NCBI RefSeq assembly: GCF_000331285.1
Contig: NZ_ANFX01000025.1
Coordinates: 1-46,512, forward strand
Direction of reading: 5' to 3'
Length of the DNA: 46,512 nucleotides
Source: Porphyrobacter sp. AAP82
GTDB lineage: Bacteria > Pseudomonadota > Alphaproteobacteria > Sphingomonadales > Sphingomonadaceae
How positions within the stretch are numbered: the first letter of the stretch is position 1; each line of letters starts with the position of its first letter. The position numbers were made by a program, and so were the translations under genes. Shown here piece by piece: positions 38,317 to 46,227 of this stretch. A model generated the notes under the pieces. That model was not told the origin of the DNA. It saw nothing but the letters and a program-made list of their open reading frames with translations, and ran no database searches.

Positions 38317-41300
38317 GCGGGTGCCTCGGCCCGATCAAGCAGGCGCTTTATGTTGAACTGGATGGCGTTTTGTTCGAACGGCGGTTCGCGCGTGTCGAGA
38401 GCACCGCGAACATAGCGTGGCTCACGGGCGAAGCCGGCCTCGACCTGAACAATGGCCAGGATGAACTTGTCGGGCTCGTGCAGGGAGGTGATCACCTCCT
38501 GCCGCGTGATCATCACGCTGTCGGCGCCATCGATCCGTCCCTTGACCTCGATGAAGCGCAGGTGATCCGCTTTCGGGTCGTAGGACGCTATGTCGTAGCC
38601 GACCTTTTGCGCCGACACGTCCTTGGGCGAATTGCCGAGCGCAAGTTCCGCCTCGATCACTGCGGTCATGGCTGCGATCTCGATCAACCGGCGAGCAACC
38701 GGGTCCTCGGAAAAGCCTCCGCCTGCAGCGTCACCCTCTGGCTGACGCGCCTGCAGCAACCCGCGCGGAATGACGATCATGCCTCCCCGCACCCGCGGTG
38801 GCTGGGACGAGATGAAGCGCTCTTGCTCCAGGATGGCCATCCGGCGCTTAAGCCGTTCAGCCAGATCCTCGGCACGGCGCTCAGCGTTCTGCCAGTTGAG
38901 GCGTGTCTTCTTGCCGGCTCGCTCTTCTTCCTTCAGCTCGAAGGCCCGGGCGTCCCAGTAGTTCACTTCCTTCTTCAGCCGCGCGCGGACTTCCTGTTCG
39001 ACCTTGTCGATCTCGGGAACGCGGCGGGTCTTGACCTCGGCCACATGGCTCTGGGCCAGCTCGACCGTGGCGAAGCGAACGGCCGTCTTCTCCAGATCGT
39101 TGCGCAGCCAGTCCTCATGCAGGAGGTCATCGACCAGGGCGATCTCGGCGGGCGTCGCAGGGCGTAGATTGAGGTGCGGCGCGATCCCGGCATCCGTGGC
39201 ATTCCCATCCCGGTCGATCGCAGCGAACTGCAACTTCTCGGAAATGATGTGCGGCTTGCCGGTGGACGTCAGCCGGCTGTCCTGGACGCTGTGTTCAAGC
39301 AGGAACAGGGCCTCGATGCCGTCGCCGGGGTCGGTATCGTCGACCATCACCGCGCCACGCTTCATGAGATGGTCGTACTGCTCGCGGATGACGCTGATCA
39401 CCGCCTCCATCAGCGGATGCCCCGGATAGAGGAAGGCCGCCACCGGCTGCTGATTGATCCGGCTCTTCTCAAAGCAGATGCGTTCGTACTTCTTCTGGAT
39501 CGGCGCGCCCGATCCGATCTGTCGGTCGCGCTCTCTCAGGACAACCGGCACGTGGAGGATTTCCCAGCGGCCTTCCTCCCGGCGTTTGATCTGGCCGCCA
39601 AGGTGCTGGAAGGCCTCGACGAAGAAGCTCTGGACGTGGTGGGGCTGCAGCCGCTGGGCCTCAGCCCGTTCCATTTCCAGCCGCAGCTCATGCACCTTGG
39701 TCTGGGGCATGGTGTCGTTGGTCAGCGCCCGGCGCTCAAGCAGCCGCAGAAGATGGTCCTGGTCAACGGCGCCATCGACGACCTGGAACAGGCGGGCTTT
39801 GACATCCTCCTGTTCGCCGTACTGGATTGCCTCGAACAGCAGGTCCTTCAGGGCCGTGCCTTCGAACAATTCGCCTAGGACGTCATAGACACGGCCGCCG
39901 AGCGCCTCACGCGCGGCCTCCAGCTTTTCCAGCAGACGGCCATAGACCTCGCCCTCGCGGGTGTCGGCTGCGACGAGGTTCCAGAGGTGACAGACCTCGG
40001 TCTGGCCGATCCGGTGGATACGGCCGAAGCGCTGTTCGATCTTGTTGGGGTTCCAGGGCAGATCGTAATTGACCATCAGATGGCCGCGCTGAAGGTTCAC
40101 GCCTTCGCCGGCCGCGTCATTGGCGATGAGGACCAGCATGTCGCGGTCCTGCATGAACCGCTCGACGATCTTGCGACGCTCTTCACGGGTCACGCCGCCG
40201 TGGATCACATCGACAGCATCAGGCTTGCCAAGCCGCGCCCGTACCTTGTCGACGAGATAATGCAGGGTGTCTTTGGGCTCGGTGAAGATGATCAGCTTGC
40301 GTCGGTTGCCATCGGCGTCAACCATCAGGTCATCGTCGAGGATACGGTTGAGCTGGGTCCACTTGGTGTCCTGGCCTGAACCGAGAACGTTCAGAGCCAT
40401 GCTCTCCAGGCCCTTGAGGGTCTGAACCTCGATCTCCAGCTGCTCGATGGTTTCGGCTGTGGTCGCACCGGTCGAGATCAGATCCTCGATCTCGTCGACC
40501 TCGTCCTGGCCGTATTCCTCGATATCGCGCAGGTCGTCTTCCCGAACATTGACGACGCTGAAGTCGGCTCGACCGCCGCGGCGTGCGAGACGCGCCTCTG
40601 CGAGCTGGTTTTCCAGGCGTTCGCGACGACGCTTCAAGGACTGGTAGATCGCGGCCGGCGACGATGCGAGGCGGCGCTGCAGGATCTGCAAGGCGAAGCC
40701 GACGTTGTTGCGCTTCTTGCCGTCCTGGTCGGCAAACCGCTGAACGCGGTTCATCTCGGTCCGGACGTATTCGGTGACGGCGCTGTAGAGCTCGGCCTCC
40801 ATAGGCGAGAGCTCGTACTTGACGGTGTATGCGCGACGCTCCGGGAAAAGCGGTCGGCCATCAAACCGGAGCAGCTCCTCCTTGGTGAGGCGCCGCATCA
40901 TGTCTGCCGTGTCGGCATAGTGGACGCCGTCACGGAAGCGACCCTCGAACCGGTCGCCGTCCAGCAGGGCCATGAAGAGCTGGAAGTCCTCCTCCTTGCC
41001 GTTGTGGGGCGTAGCTGACATCAGCAGCAGGTGACGCGATGCCTGGCCCAGTAATTGGCCCAGCTGGTAGCGCTTGGTGTATTTCACGTCGCCGCCGAAA
41101 TAGGACGCCGACATGCGGTGGGCTTCGTCGCAGATCACCAGATCCCACTCGGTGGAACTCGAGAGCTTCTGCTGCAGGTCTTCGTTGCGGGCCAGCACGT
41201 CCAGGCGCGCGATGAGCCGGGGGTGATCGTTGAACGCGTTTCCGGACCGGGACGTCTCGATCATGTCGCGGGTGAGGATGTCGAACTCCAGACCGAACTT

Positions 41301-41819
41301 CTGGCCGAGCTCATCCTGCCACTGCTCGACCAGGCTGCCCGGGGCAACGATCAGACAGCGTTCGAGATCACTGCGGGCGATCAGCTCCTTGATCAGCAGG
41401 CCGGCCATGATCGTCTTGCCGGCGCCCGGGTCATCGGCCAGCAGGAACCGCAGCGGCTGGCGCGTGAGCATCTCGCCGTAGACCGCAGAGATCTGGTGCG
41501 GCAGGGGCTCGACCAAGCTGGTGTGGATGGCGAGGTAGGGATCGAAGAAGTGCGCCAGCTTGATCCGGTTGGCCTCGGTCACCAGCCGGAGCAGAGCGCC
41601 GTCGGCGTCGAAGGACCAGGCGTGGCCGCGGGTTTCAACGGACAGGCGGTGCTCATCGTCGCGATAGAGCGTGGTCTCGGCCACAGACCCACCGGGGACG
41701 CGGTAGACGAGGTTGACGGCCTGTTGGCCTATCCAGTCGACCGAAACGATCTCGACAGGCTGGCTGGGGATGATGCCCTGAACGACAGCCCCGTTCTTCA
41801 GGTCCTCGAGAACAGTCAC
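38313..41819 (-). CDS. SNF2-type helicase with C-terminal DUF3883 nuclease-like domain (predicted defence)
   Basis: A GTG at 41819 with GGGGA 7 nt upstream gives MTVLEDLKNGAVVQG and 1168 residues. An in-frame ATG at 41870 would overlap the upstream HTH gene and has a poorer SD. Superfamily 2 motifs: Walker A DDPGAGKT, DEAH in VICDEAHRMS, motif III LLMSATPHNG, motif V NDAAGEGVNLQ and motif VI QRFGRIHRIGQ. Long charged helices follow. The C-terminus has GYDIASYD, FIEVKGR and ITRQEV, the pattern of DUF3883, a PD-(D/E)xK-like fold. It resembles DrmD of DISARM in domain order. It likely translocates on or remodels unmodified DNA. Confidence 0.9.
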   Translation of the reverse strand: MTVLEDLKNGAVVQGIIPSQPVEIVSVDWIGQQAVNLVYRVPGGSVAETTLYRDDEHRLSVETRGHAWSFDADGALLRLVTEANRIKLAHFFDPYLAIHTSLVEPLPHQISAVYGEMLTRQPLRFLLADDPGAGKTIMAGLLIKELIARSDLERCLIVAPGSLVEQWQDELGQKFGLEFDILTRDMIETSRSGNAFNDHPRLIARLDVLARNEDLQQKLSSSTEWDLVICDEAHRMSASYFGGDVKYTKRYQLGQLLGQASRHLLLMSATPHNGKEEDFQLFMALLDGDRFEGRFRDGVHYADTADMMRRLTKEELLRFDGRPLFPERRAYTVKYELSPMEAELYSAVTEYVRTEMNRVQRFADQDGKKRNNVGFALQILQRRLASSPAAIYQSLKRRRERLENQLAEARLARRGGRADFSVVNVREDDLRDIEEYGQDEVDEIEDLISTGATTAETIEQLEIEVQTLKGLESMALNVLGSGQDTKWTQLNRILDDDLMVDADGNRRKLIIFTEPKDTLHYLVDKVRARLGKPDAVDVIHGGVTREERRKIVERFMQDRDMLVLIANDAAGEGVNLQRGHLMVNYDLPWNPNKIEQRFGRIHRIGQTEVCHLWNLVAADTREGEVYGRLLEKLEAAREALGGRVYDVLGELFEGTALKDLLFEAIQYGEQEDVKARLFQVVDGAVDQDHLLRLLERRALTNDTMPQTKVHELRLEMERAEAQRLQPHHVQSFFVEAFQHLGGQIKRREEGRWEILHVPVVLRERDRQIGSGAPIQKKYERICFEKSRINQQPVAAFLYPGHPLMEAVISVIREQYDHLMKRGAVMVDDTDPGDGIEALFLLEHSVQDSRLTSTGKPHIISEKLQFAAIDRDGNATDAGIAPHLNLRPATPAEIALVDDLLHEDWLRNDLEKTAVRFATVELAQSHVAEVKTRRVPEIDKVEQEVRARLKKEVNYWDARAFELKEEERAGKKTRLNWQNAERRAEDLAERLKRRMAILEQERFISSQPPRVRGGMIVIPRGLLQARQPEGDAAGGGFSEDPVARRLIEIAAMTAVIEAELALGNSPKDVSAQKVGYDIASYDPKADHLRFIEVKGRIDGADSVMITRQEVITSLHEPDKFILAIVQVEAGFAREPRYVRGALDTREPPFEQNAIQFNIKRLLDRAEAPA

Positions 41820-41836
41820 TTTGAGTTCCCCATGGA

Positions 41837-42001
41837 TCAGGCCCGCCCTTGCTCTTGAGCGATGATCCATCGGTCGATCTCGCTCTTCCGAAAGCGCCAG
41901 GAAGCCCCGACCTTGAACCCGGGGATCTTGCCTTCAGCAGCGAGGCGATAGGCTGTTTTTTCAGCCAGCTTCAGATAATCAGCTACCTCCCTGATGGTCA
42001 T
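41837..42001 (-). CDS. 54-residue excisionase/MerR-type HTH protein
   Basis: A short gene with ATG at 42001 and GGAGAG about 8-13 nt upstream. It is a compact winged-HTH as in AlpA/excisionase family proteins: TIREVADYLKLAEKTAYRLA, then GKIPGFKVGASWRFRKSEID and RWI. It ends 17 nt before the helicase start on the same strand, so it heads the four-gene operon. It is probably an autoregulator of that operon, or a left-over mobile-element excisionase. The first reading is favoured by the tight spacing. Confidence 0.85.
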   Translation of the reverse strand: MTIREVADYLKLAEKTAYRLAAEGKIPGFKVGASWRFRKSEIDRWIIAQEQGRA

Positions 42002-42052
42002 CACGTCGCTCTCCAACTGCCGACTCCATCAGAATGGTAGGCTCTGATTGAG

Positions 42053-42081
42053 AAAATAGGAGAAAATTGCGGATGCCACAA
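42053..42081 (-). promoter_or_regulatory. Candidate promoter of the HTH-helicase-methyltransferase-ATPase operon
   Basis: On the minus strand: TTGTGG (42081-42076), 17 nt, TATTTT (42058-42053), 52 nt upstream of the HTH gene ATG. On the plus strand AGAAAAT occurs twice, 10 nt apart (42051 and 42061), overlapping the -10 region, so one helical turn separates two possible operator half-sites. This is prediction only. Confidence 0.35.
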
Positions 42082-42217
42082 CCTCAATCCTGGGGGGAGG
42101 TATACAGCCCGCACACGTCAGTATCGGTCGCAGGTGTATCCGGACAGCGAGAGTTCGCCCGCAGGTGCTCTCCCACCGCCAACATCTGAATGCGAATCAA
42201 TGAGATGGGCCTTCCGG

Positions 42218-42331
42218 GGCCAAAAAATCCCCAGCTTCCGCGCGGTTTTGCCAATGGCACCTAAACCCCAGAGACTGCCAGACACGCCGAAATCGGTCTC
42301 TGATCGGCTTTCGTCTCTTTTCACCTAAACC
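42218..42331 (+). repeat. Right copy of the diverged 114-nt direct repeat
   Basis: Ungapped partner of 28741-28854, 13,477 nt away, same orientation, about 66 % identical. It lies in the long gap 42002-42637 between the leftward defence operon and the rightward vWA gene. Apart from this repeat and the promoter candidate, the gap has only a weak 54-codon frame from 42449 (MDNLEATGYS) that I do not trust. Confidence 0.6.
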
Positions 42332-42637
42332 CCATGATCACCTGGTATGGGCTGAAAAGTCCCGCAATTCTTGGGTTTTTCGCCTCAAACAATCCTGCTC
42401 AATTCGAGCTGATTGCGGCTGGGCGGCACCTCTTTGAGAACGCGCGGTATGGATAATCTCGAGGCCACGGGCTATTCTGGTCTAGTGATGGGGCTGCGCT
42501 ACCATGAACCAGACGGCGCGGATTTTGGGGTTCTGCTAGGTTTGCGATTGCCGATCGTGGATCAAGTTGAGATAAGGCTATTTCAATCGGGTTCGGATCA
42601 TAATAGTTGTTGATCTGACTTGGGGTGAGGATTCAGA

Positions 42638-43474
42638 ATGAGCTACAGTGCCGAAATCAGCCGTGACAACCCTACGTGCATTCTGTTCATTATTGACCAG
42701 TCAGGATCGATGGCAGACGTGATGCCATCTGGGCGCAGTAAGGCTGATTTTGTTGCCGATGTTCTGAATAAAACTATTTATACCCTCGTCACAAACTGCA
42801 CAAAAGCCGATGGAGTACGAAGCTACTTCGACATCGGTGTAATTGGTTATGGCGGTCAGGGTGTTTCCGTAGGTCTGGGTGGCGGATTGACTGGAGCAAT
42901 CAACTCGGTTGTGGACATCGCTGATCGTCCGCTGCGGGTGGAAGATAGAACCAGGCTGGAAGACGATGGCGCTGGTGGCGTCTTCGAACGGAAGGTGAAG
43001 TTTCCCGTCTGGTTTCAGCCTCAGGCAAGCGGTGGCACTCCCATGTGCCAAGCTTTGACCCAGGCAGCAGAAGTCTTGGTGAGCTGGTGCGACAGTCATC
43101 CGGGGAACTACCCACCGACTATCCTGCATGTCACCGATGGCGAGGCGACAGACGGTAATCCGGAGCAGATTGCCGATGCGCTTAAGCAGCTCTCGACCAA
43201 CGATGGACAATGCCTTTTGTTCAATCTTCACGTCTCGACAAAGGCCGGAGAAAGCGCGGCGTTTCCCGCTTCAGAAAGCGGCCTTGCTGATGATTTTGCG
43301 CGGATGCTCTTCCGTATGTCGAGCAGTTTCCCTAGCCATATTGCGCAGCTTGCCGCAGACAAAGGCTATGGCGTCCGCGATGGATCTAGAGGTTTCATAT
43401 TCAACGGCGATCCGAAGGACATCGTGAATTTCTTCGATATCGGCACTCGACCGAGATTGACCGCAGATCGCTAA
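42638..43474 (+). CDS. von Willebrand factor A domain protein (TerY-like)
   Basis: A 278-residue soluble vWA protein with SD GAGGA about 7-11 nt upstream. The metal-ion-dependent adhesion site is complete: DQSGS (Asp20-Ser24), the Thr in SGGTPMCQA and the Asp in HVTDGEATDG. In TerY-type triads the vWA protein acts with a PP2C phosphatase and a kinase; the same trio is present here. GC (about 50 %) is well below the chromosomal genes, a sign of transfer. Its job is unknown; a ligand-binding or scaffold subunit is inferred. Confidence 0.87.
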   Translation: MSYSAEISRDNPTCILFIIDQSGSMADVMPSGRSKADFVADVLNKTIYTLVTNCTKADGVRSYFDIGVIGYGGQGVSVGLGGGLTGAINSVVDIADRPLRVEDRTRLEDDGAGGVFERKVKFPVWFQPQASGGTPMCQALTQAAEVLVSWCDSHPGNYPPTILHVTDGEATDGNPEQIADALKQLSTNDGQCLLFNLHVSTKAGESAAFPASESGLADDFARMLFRMSSSFPSHIAQLAADKGYGVRDGSRGFIFNGDPKDIVNFFDIGTRPRLTADR

Positions 43475-43477
43475 GCG

Positions 43478-44212
43478 ATGCAGACCCTAGGCGCTGCAGC
43501 CAGAAGGCTAGAACTAGTTTTCTTGCACTGCGTGGCTAAGTCTTTAGGCCAGCCCAATGAAGATAGCTGTGCATACGACGAGGATCGTCAGATATTTGTC
43601 GTGAGTGATGGTGCGAGTATTTCTTATGACTCGGCGCTATGGTCAAGAATTCTGACGGATCATTTTGTTAAGTGCCCTGAGGTCGATGAGTCTTGGCTAG
43701 ATCTTGCGAGAAAAGAATTTTCTGAGTCTCACAATTTTCTCGATCTCCCATGGAACAAACAAGCCGCCTTTGATCGCGGTAGTTTCGCGACACTTTTGGG
43801 CCTAAAATTCGATCCCGATAAAGGTAAGGCTCACGTCCTCGGCGTTGGCGACAGTGTGCTTGTCATGATTGACGACGTGGATGGATGGATAACCAGTTAC
43901 CCATACGAAGAACCGTCCCAATTTAGGCAGGATCCAATACTGATATCGACAAAATCAGGATCGTTTTTCGTACCTGAGGAATCGATACAACCCCTCCAGC
44001 TATCTGAACATACAGGAGTAGTTCGGCTCTTGTTGATGACTGATGCTCTCGGCGCTTGGTGTCTAGAGCGTGGATATGAAGGAGCGGTTCGTTTGACCGA
44101 ACTGGATGATGAGGAGGAGTTCAAAGATTTTCTCCGCACTGAACAGCAGGCCCAAAGAATGAGGATCGATGATGCGACGCTCATGGTCCTGAAACTGGAG
44201 GGCGTCGTATGA
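43478..44212 (+). CDS. PP2C-like Ser/Thr phosphatase
   Basis: A 244-residue PP2C-fold protein: NEDS near residue 27 (motif 1), VVSDGAS (motif 2, metal Asp), GSFATLLGL (motif 5-like), GVGDSVL, MTDAL and the closing IDDATLMVL with the metal-binding DD. Key metal ligands are therefore kept and activity is plausible. It starts 3 nt after the vWA stop and overlaps the kinase start by 4 nt (ATGA). It should counteract the kinase encoded next. Confidence 0.87.
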   Translation: MQTLGAAARRLELVFLHCVAKSLGQPNEDSCAYDEDRQIFVVSDGASISYDSALWSRILTDHFVKCPEVDESWLDLARKEFSESHNFLDLPWNKQAAFDRGSFATLLGLKFDPDKGKAHVLGVGDSVLVMIDDVDGWITSYPYEEPSQFRQDPILISTKSGSFFVPEESIQPLQLSEHTGVVRLLLMTDALGAWCLERGYEGAVRLTELDDEEEFKDFLRTEQQAQRMRIDDATLMVLKLEGVV

Positions 44213-45876
44213 GCTATCCTCAGATCGTCGAGTATAACGATGCTATTCAGTCTCCTGATCGTACACTGAATGATCCCGAGCTCCGAAATGGTAGCGTCAA
44301 AACAAATCAACTAGGGTTGCCACTGGCTTTGTCTGGCGGCTTTGCGCTAACATACGAAGTTAGCTCGGGAGGTAGGCGATTTGCAGTCCGCTGCTTTCAT
44401 CGCGAGGTGCCTGGTATCGAGCAGCGTTATGCGGCAATATCTAATAAAATCAGGTCACTGAATAGCGACTACTTTGTCGACTTTGATTTCCAGCCGTCGG
44501 GCATCAAGGTCGGCGGGAAGTCATATCCGCTGCTCAAAATGGATTGGGTCCAAGGGGATACCCTTGGAATTTTTCTCGATCGCCACAAGGGGCAGAAAAG
44601 TCAAATCGTTGATTTGCGGGATAAGCTAAGAGAGCTTGCTCGGTATTTATCCTCACAAGGCATCGCGCATGGGGACCTCCAGAACGAAAACATAATCTTA
44701 GCGAATGGCCGGCTTCGCCTAATTGACTATGATGGCATGTACGTGCCGGGAATGGTTACCGGAAAAGGTAGCGAGATTGGCCACAAGCACTTCCAACATC
44801 CCGCCCGCACGACGGGAGATTTTGGCCCTCACATTGACAGATTTTCCTCGATCGCGATCGATATCGGTCTCAGGGCGATCGCTGAGAATCCTGCGCTGCA
44901 GACAAAATTCAGTGAGGGCGGCGCGACAATACTCTTCAGGGCGAATGATTACGCAGATCCTGGCAGTTCGGAAGCTTTCAATGCGCTTCGGTCCATGCCT
45001 TCGATTAGATCAGACGCTGAGCGATTTGCAAATCTCTGCCTGTCACCAATCGCATCTGTACCGTCGCTTGAAGACTTCATTGCTGGCAAGGGTGGCCTCG
45101 GGCAGATCATATCCGCGCAGCCTGCCAAACCTGTCAAGCAAGGCTATATTCCGGCCTTCACGGTTGTCGACGCAAGCAGCTTTGCGTCAGCCGAAGCGTC
45201 CGTCGGACAACGCGTTGAATTGATTGGTCAGATTGTATCGGTAAAGGAGGGTACCACCCGGGGTCGAGGCAGGCGGGGTGGCAAACCATATGTGTTCATC
45301 AACTTCGGCGATTGGCAAAAGAGTTCAGTTAAGCTGACCCTGTGGTCCGAAGCGCTCGGTAAAATGCAGTCACGGCCAGATGAAAGTTGGGTCGGTCGCT
45401 GGGTAAGCGTAACAGGCCTCATCGATCCTCCTTACCACGGAACTTTCGGGTCAATATCATATGTGAATGTCGGCATTACGATTGCCGATGGCTCTGAGAT
45501 CGTTCAGCTCACCGCAACGGAAGCCAAGTACCGCTTGGCGTCCAAAGGTCAGGTTGCAACTACAGCATCCAGACCGCCTTCTAACAAGGATGTCCTTGAA
45601 GGCCTTAAATCCGGCGGTTCTCGCACAACATCCGGGAGAAGCCCCTCACCTTCAGCTGGGCGCTCAACCTCGTCAGCTAATCGGCCTACAACAACAGCGT
45701 CGAGTAACCAGCAAATACTCGCTGGTCTGCGTGCAACTCCGGGGTCTAGCGTAACGTCGGGAAGCGGCACATCGCCGACAAGGCAACCTTCAGGAGGCGG
45801 AGGCGGGAGCGGGAGCTCTGTACCTTGGGGGTGGATAATTATCGGTATAATAATACTCTTTGCTATCTTTGGCTGA
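44209..45876 (+). CDS. Kinase-like protein with OB-fold and C-terminal membrane anchor
   Basis: A 555-residue protein. Residues about 35-290 are a protein-kinase-like domain: glycine-rich LSGGFALTYEV, AVRCF where the usual AVK lysine is Arg61, the catalytic loop HGDLQNEN (154-161) and IDYD in place of DFG (172-175). Residues about 330-430 look like an OB-fold (VELIGQIVSV, VKLTLW, WVSVTGLI). A low-complexity Ser/Thr/Pro region holds two related decamers, NKDVLEGLKS (459) and NQQILAGLRA (500). A Gly-rich spacer and one hydrophobic helix (about 540-555) end the chain, suggesting a tail anchor. Translation is coupled to the phosphatase. Confidence 0.83.
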   Translation: MSYPQIVEYNDAIQSPDRTLNDPELRNGSVKTNQLGLPLALSGGFALTYEVSSGGRRFAVRCFHREVPGIEQRYAAISNKIRSLNSDYFVDFDFQPSGIKVGGKSYPLLKMDWVQGDTLGIFLDRHKGQKSQIVDLRDKLRELARYLSSQGIAHGDLQNENIILANGRLRLIDYDGMYVPGMVTGKGSEIGHKHFQHPARTTGDFGPHIDRFSSIAIDIGLRAIAENPALQTKFSEGGATILFRANDYADPGSSEAFNALRSMPSIRSDAERFANLCLSPIASVPSLEDFIAGKGGLGQIISAQPAKPVKQGYIPAFTVVDASSFASAEASVGQRVELIGQIVSVKEGTTRGRGRRGGKPYVFINFGDWQKSSVKLTLWSEALGKMQSRPDESWVGRWVSVTGLIDPPYHGTFGSISYVNVGITIADGSEIVQLTATEAKYRLASKGQVATTASRPPSNKDVLEGLKSGGSRTTSGRSPSPSAGRSTSSANRPTTTASSNQQILAGLRATPGSSVTSGSGTSPTRQPSGGGGGSGSSVPWGWIIIGIIILFAIFG

Positions 45877-45923
45877 TCCTCTCTCCGAGAGGCTGCGGCA
45901 ATAATGGGCAGGAAGATTCGAAA

Positions 45924-46220
45924 GTGACCAGAAGACGTCATGGAGACGGCAATTATGGGTTGAGCTGGGGCTTGCCGGGCTTCCGTATTGGAAGGAGCCA
46001 GTACGGTAATTGGTGGATATCACTCGGCTTACCGTTTGGCTTGCGGATTACAAAGAGGCTTGGTCGAAACGCCCTCGGTAACGGTTCAGATTATCGTGGG
46101 TCGGAATTTCCGGATGGGGACGAGTTTAAACAAATCTCTGAGAAGAGTGTTGAGCGAGATATGCAGTCAATAACAAAGAATGAAAAAATATTAGATCGGA
46201 TTAAAAATTTGAATAAGTGA
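45924..46220 (+). CDS. 98-residue protein of unknown function
   Basis: The GTG at 45924 (GGAAGA 5-10 nt upstream) starts MTRRRHGDGNYGLSWGLPGF. The first half is rich in Gly, Trp and Arg, with two similar beta-like units (YGLSWGLPGFRIGR and WWISLGLPFGLRITKR); the second half is a charged helix (SEKSVERDMQSITKNEKILD). It lies 47 nt after the kinase gene and has the same low GC, so it is likely the fourth gene of that module. No family recognised with confidence; the first half resembles DUF4236-type beta repeats only in pattern. Confidence 0.6.
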   Translation: MTRRRHGDGNYGLSWGLPGFRIGRSQYGNWWISLGLPFGLRITKRLGRNALGNGSDYRGSEFPDGDEFKQISEKSVERDMQSITKNEKILDRIKNLNK

Positions 46221-46227
46221 ATTTGTC

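Noticed and set aside
38313..41870. A complete DISARM system
   Set aside because: Only a DrmD-like helicase and a methylase are present; the DrmA/DrmB/DrmC core is absent from this window.
42413..42613. Possible small gene upstream of the vWA gene
   Set aside because: Weak start, no recognisable pattern and no support from codon use; recorded only as a weak frame in the gap.
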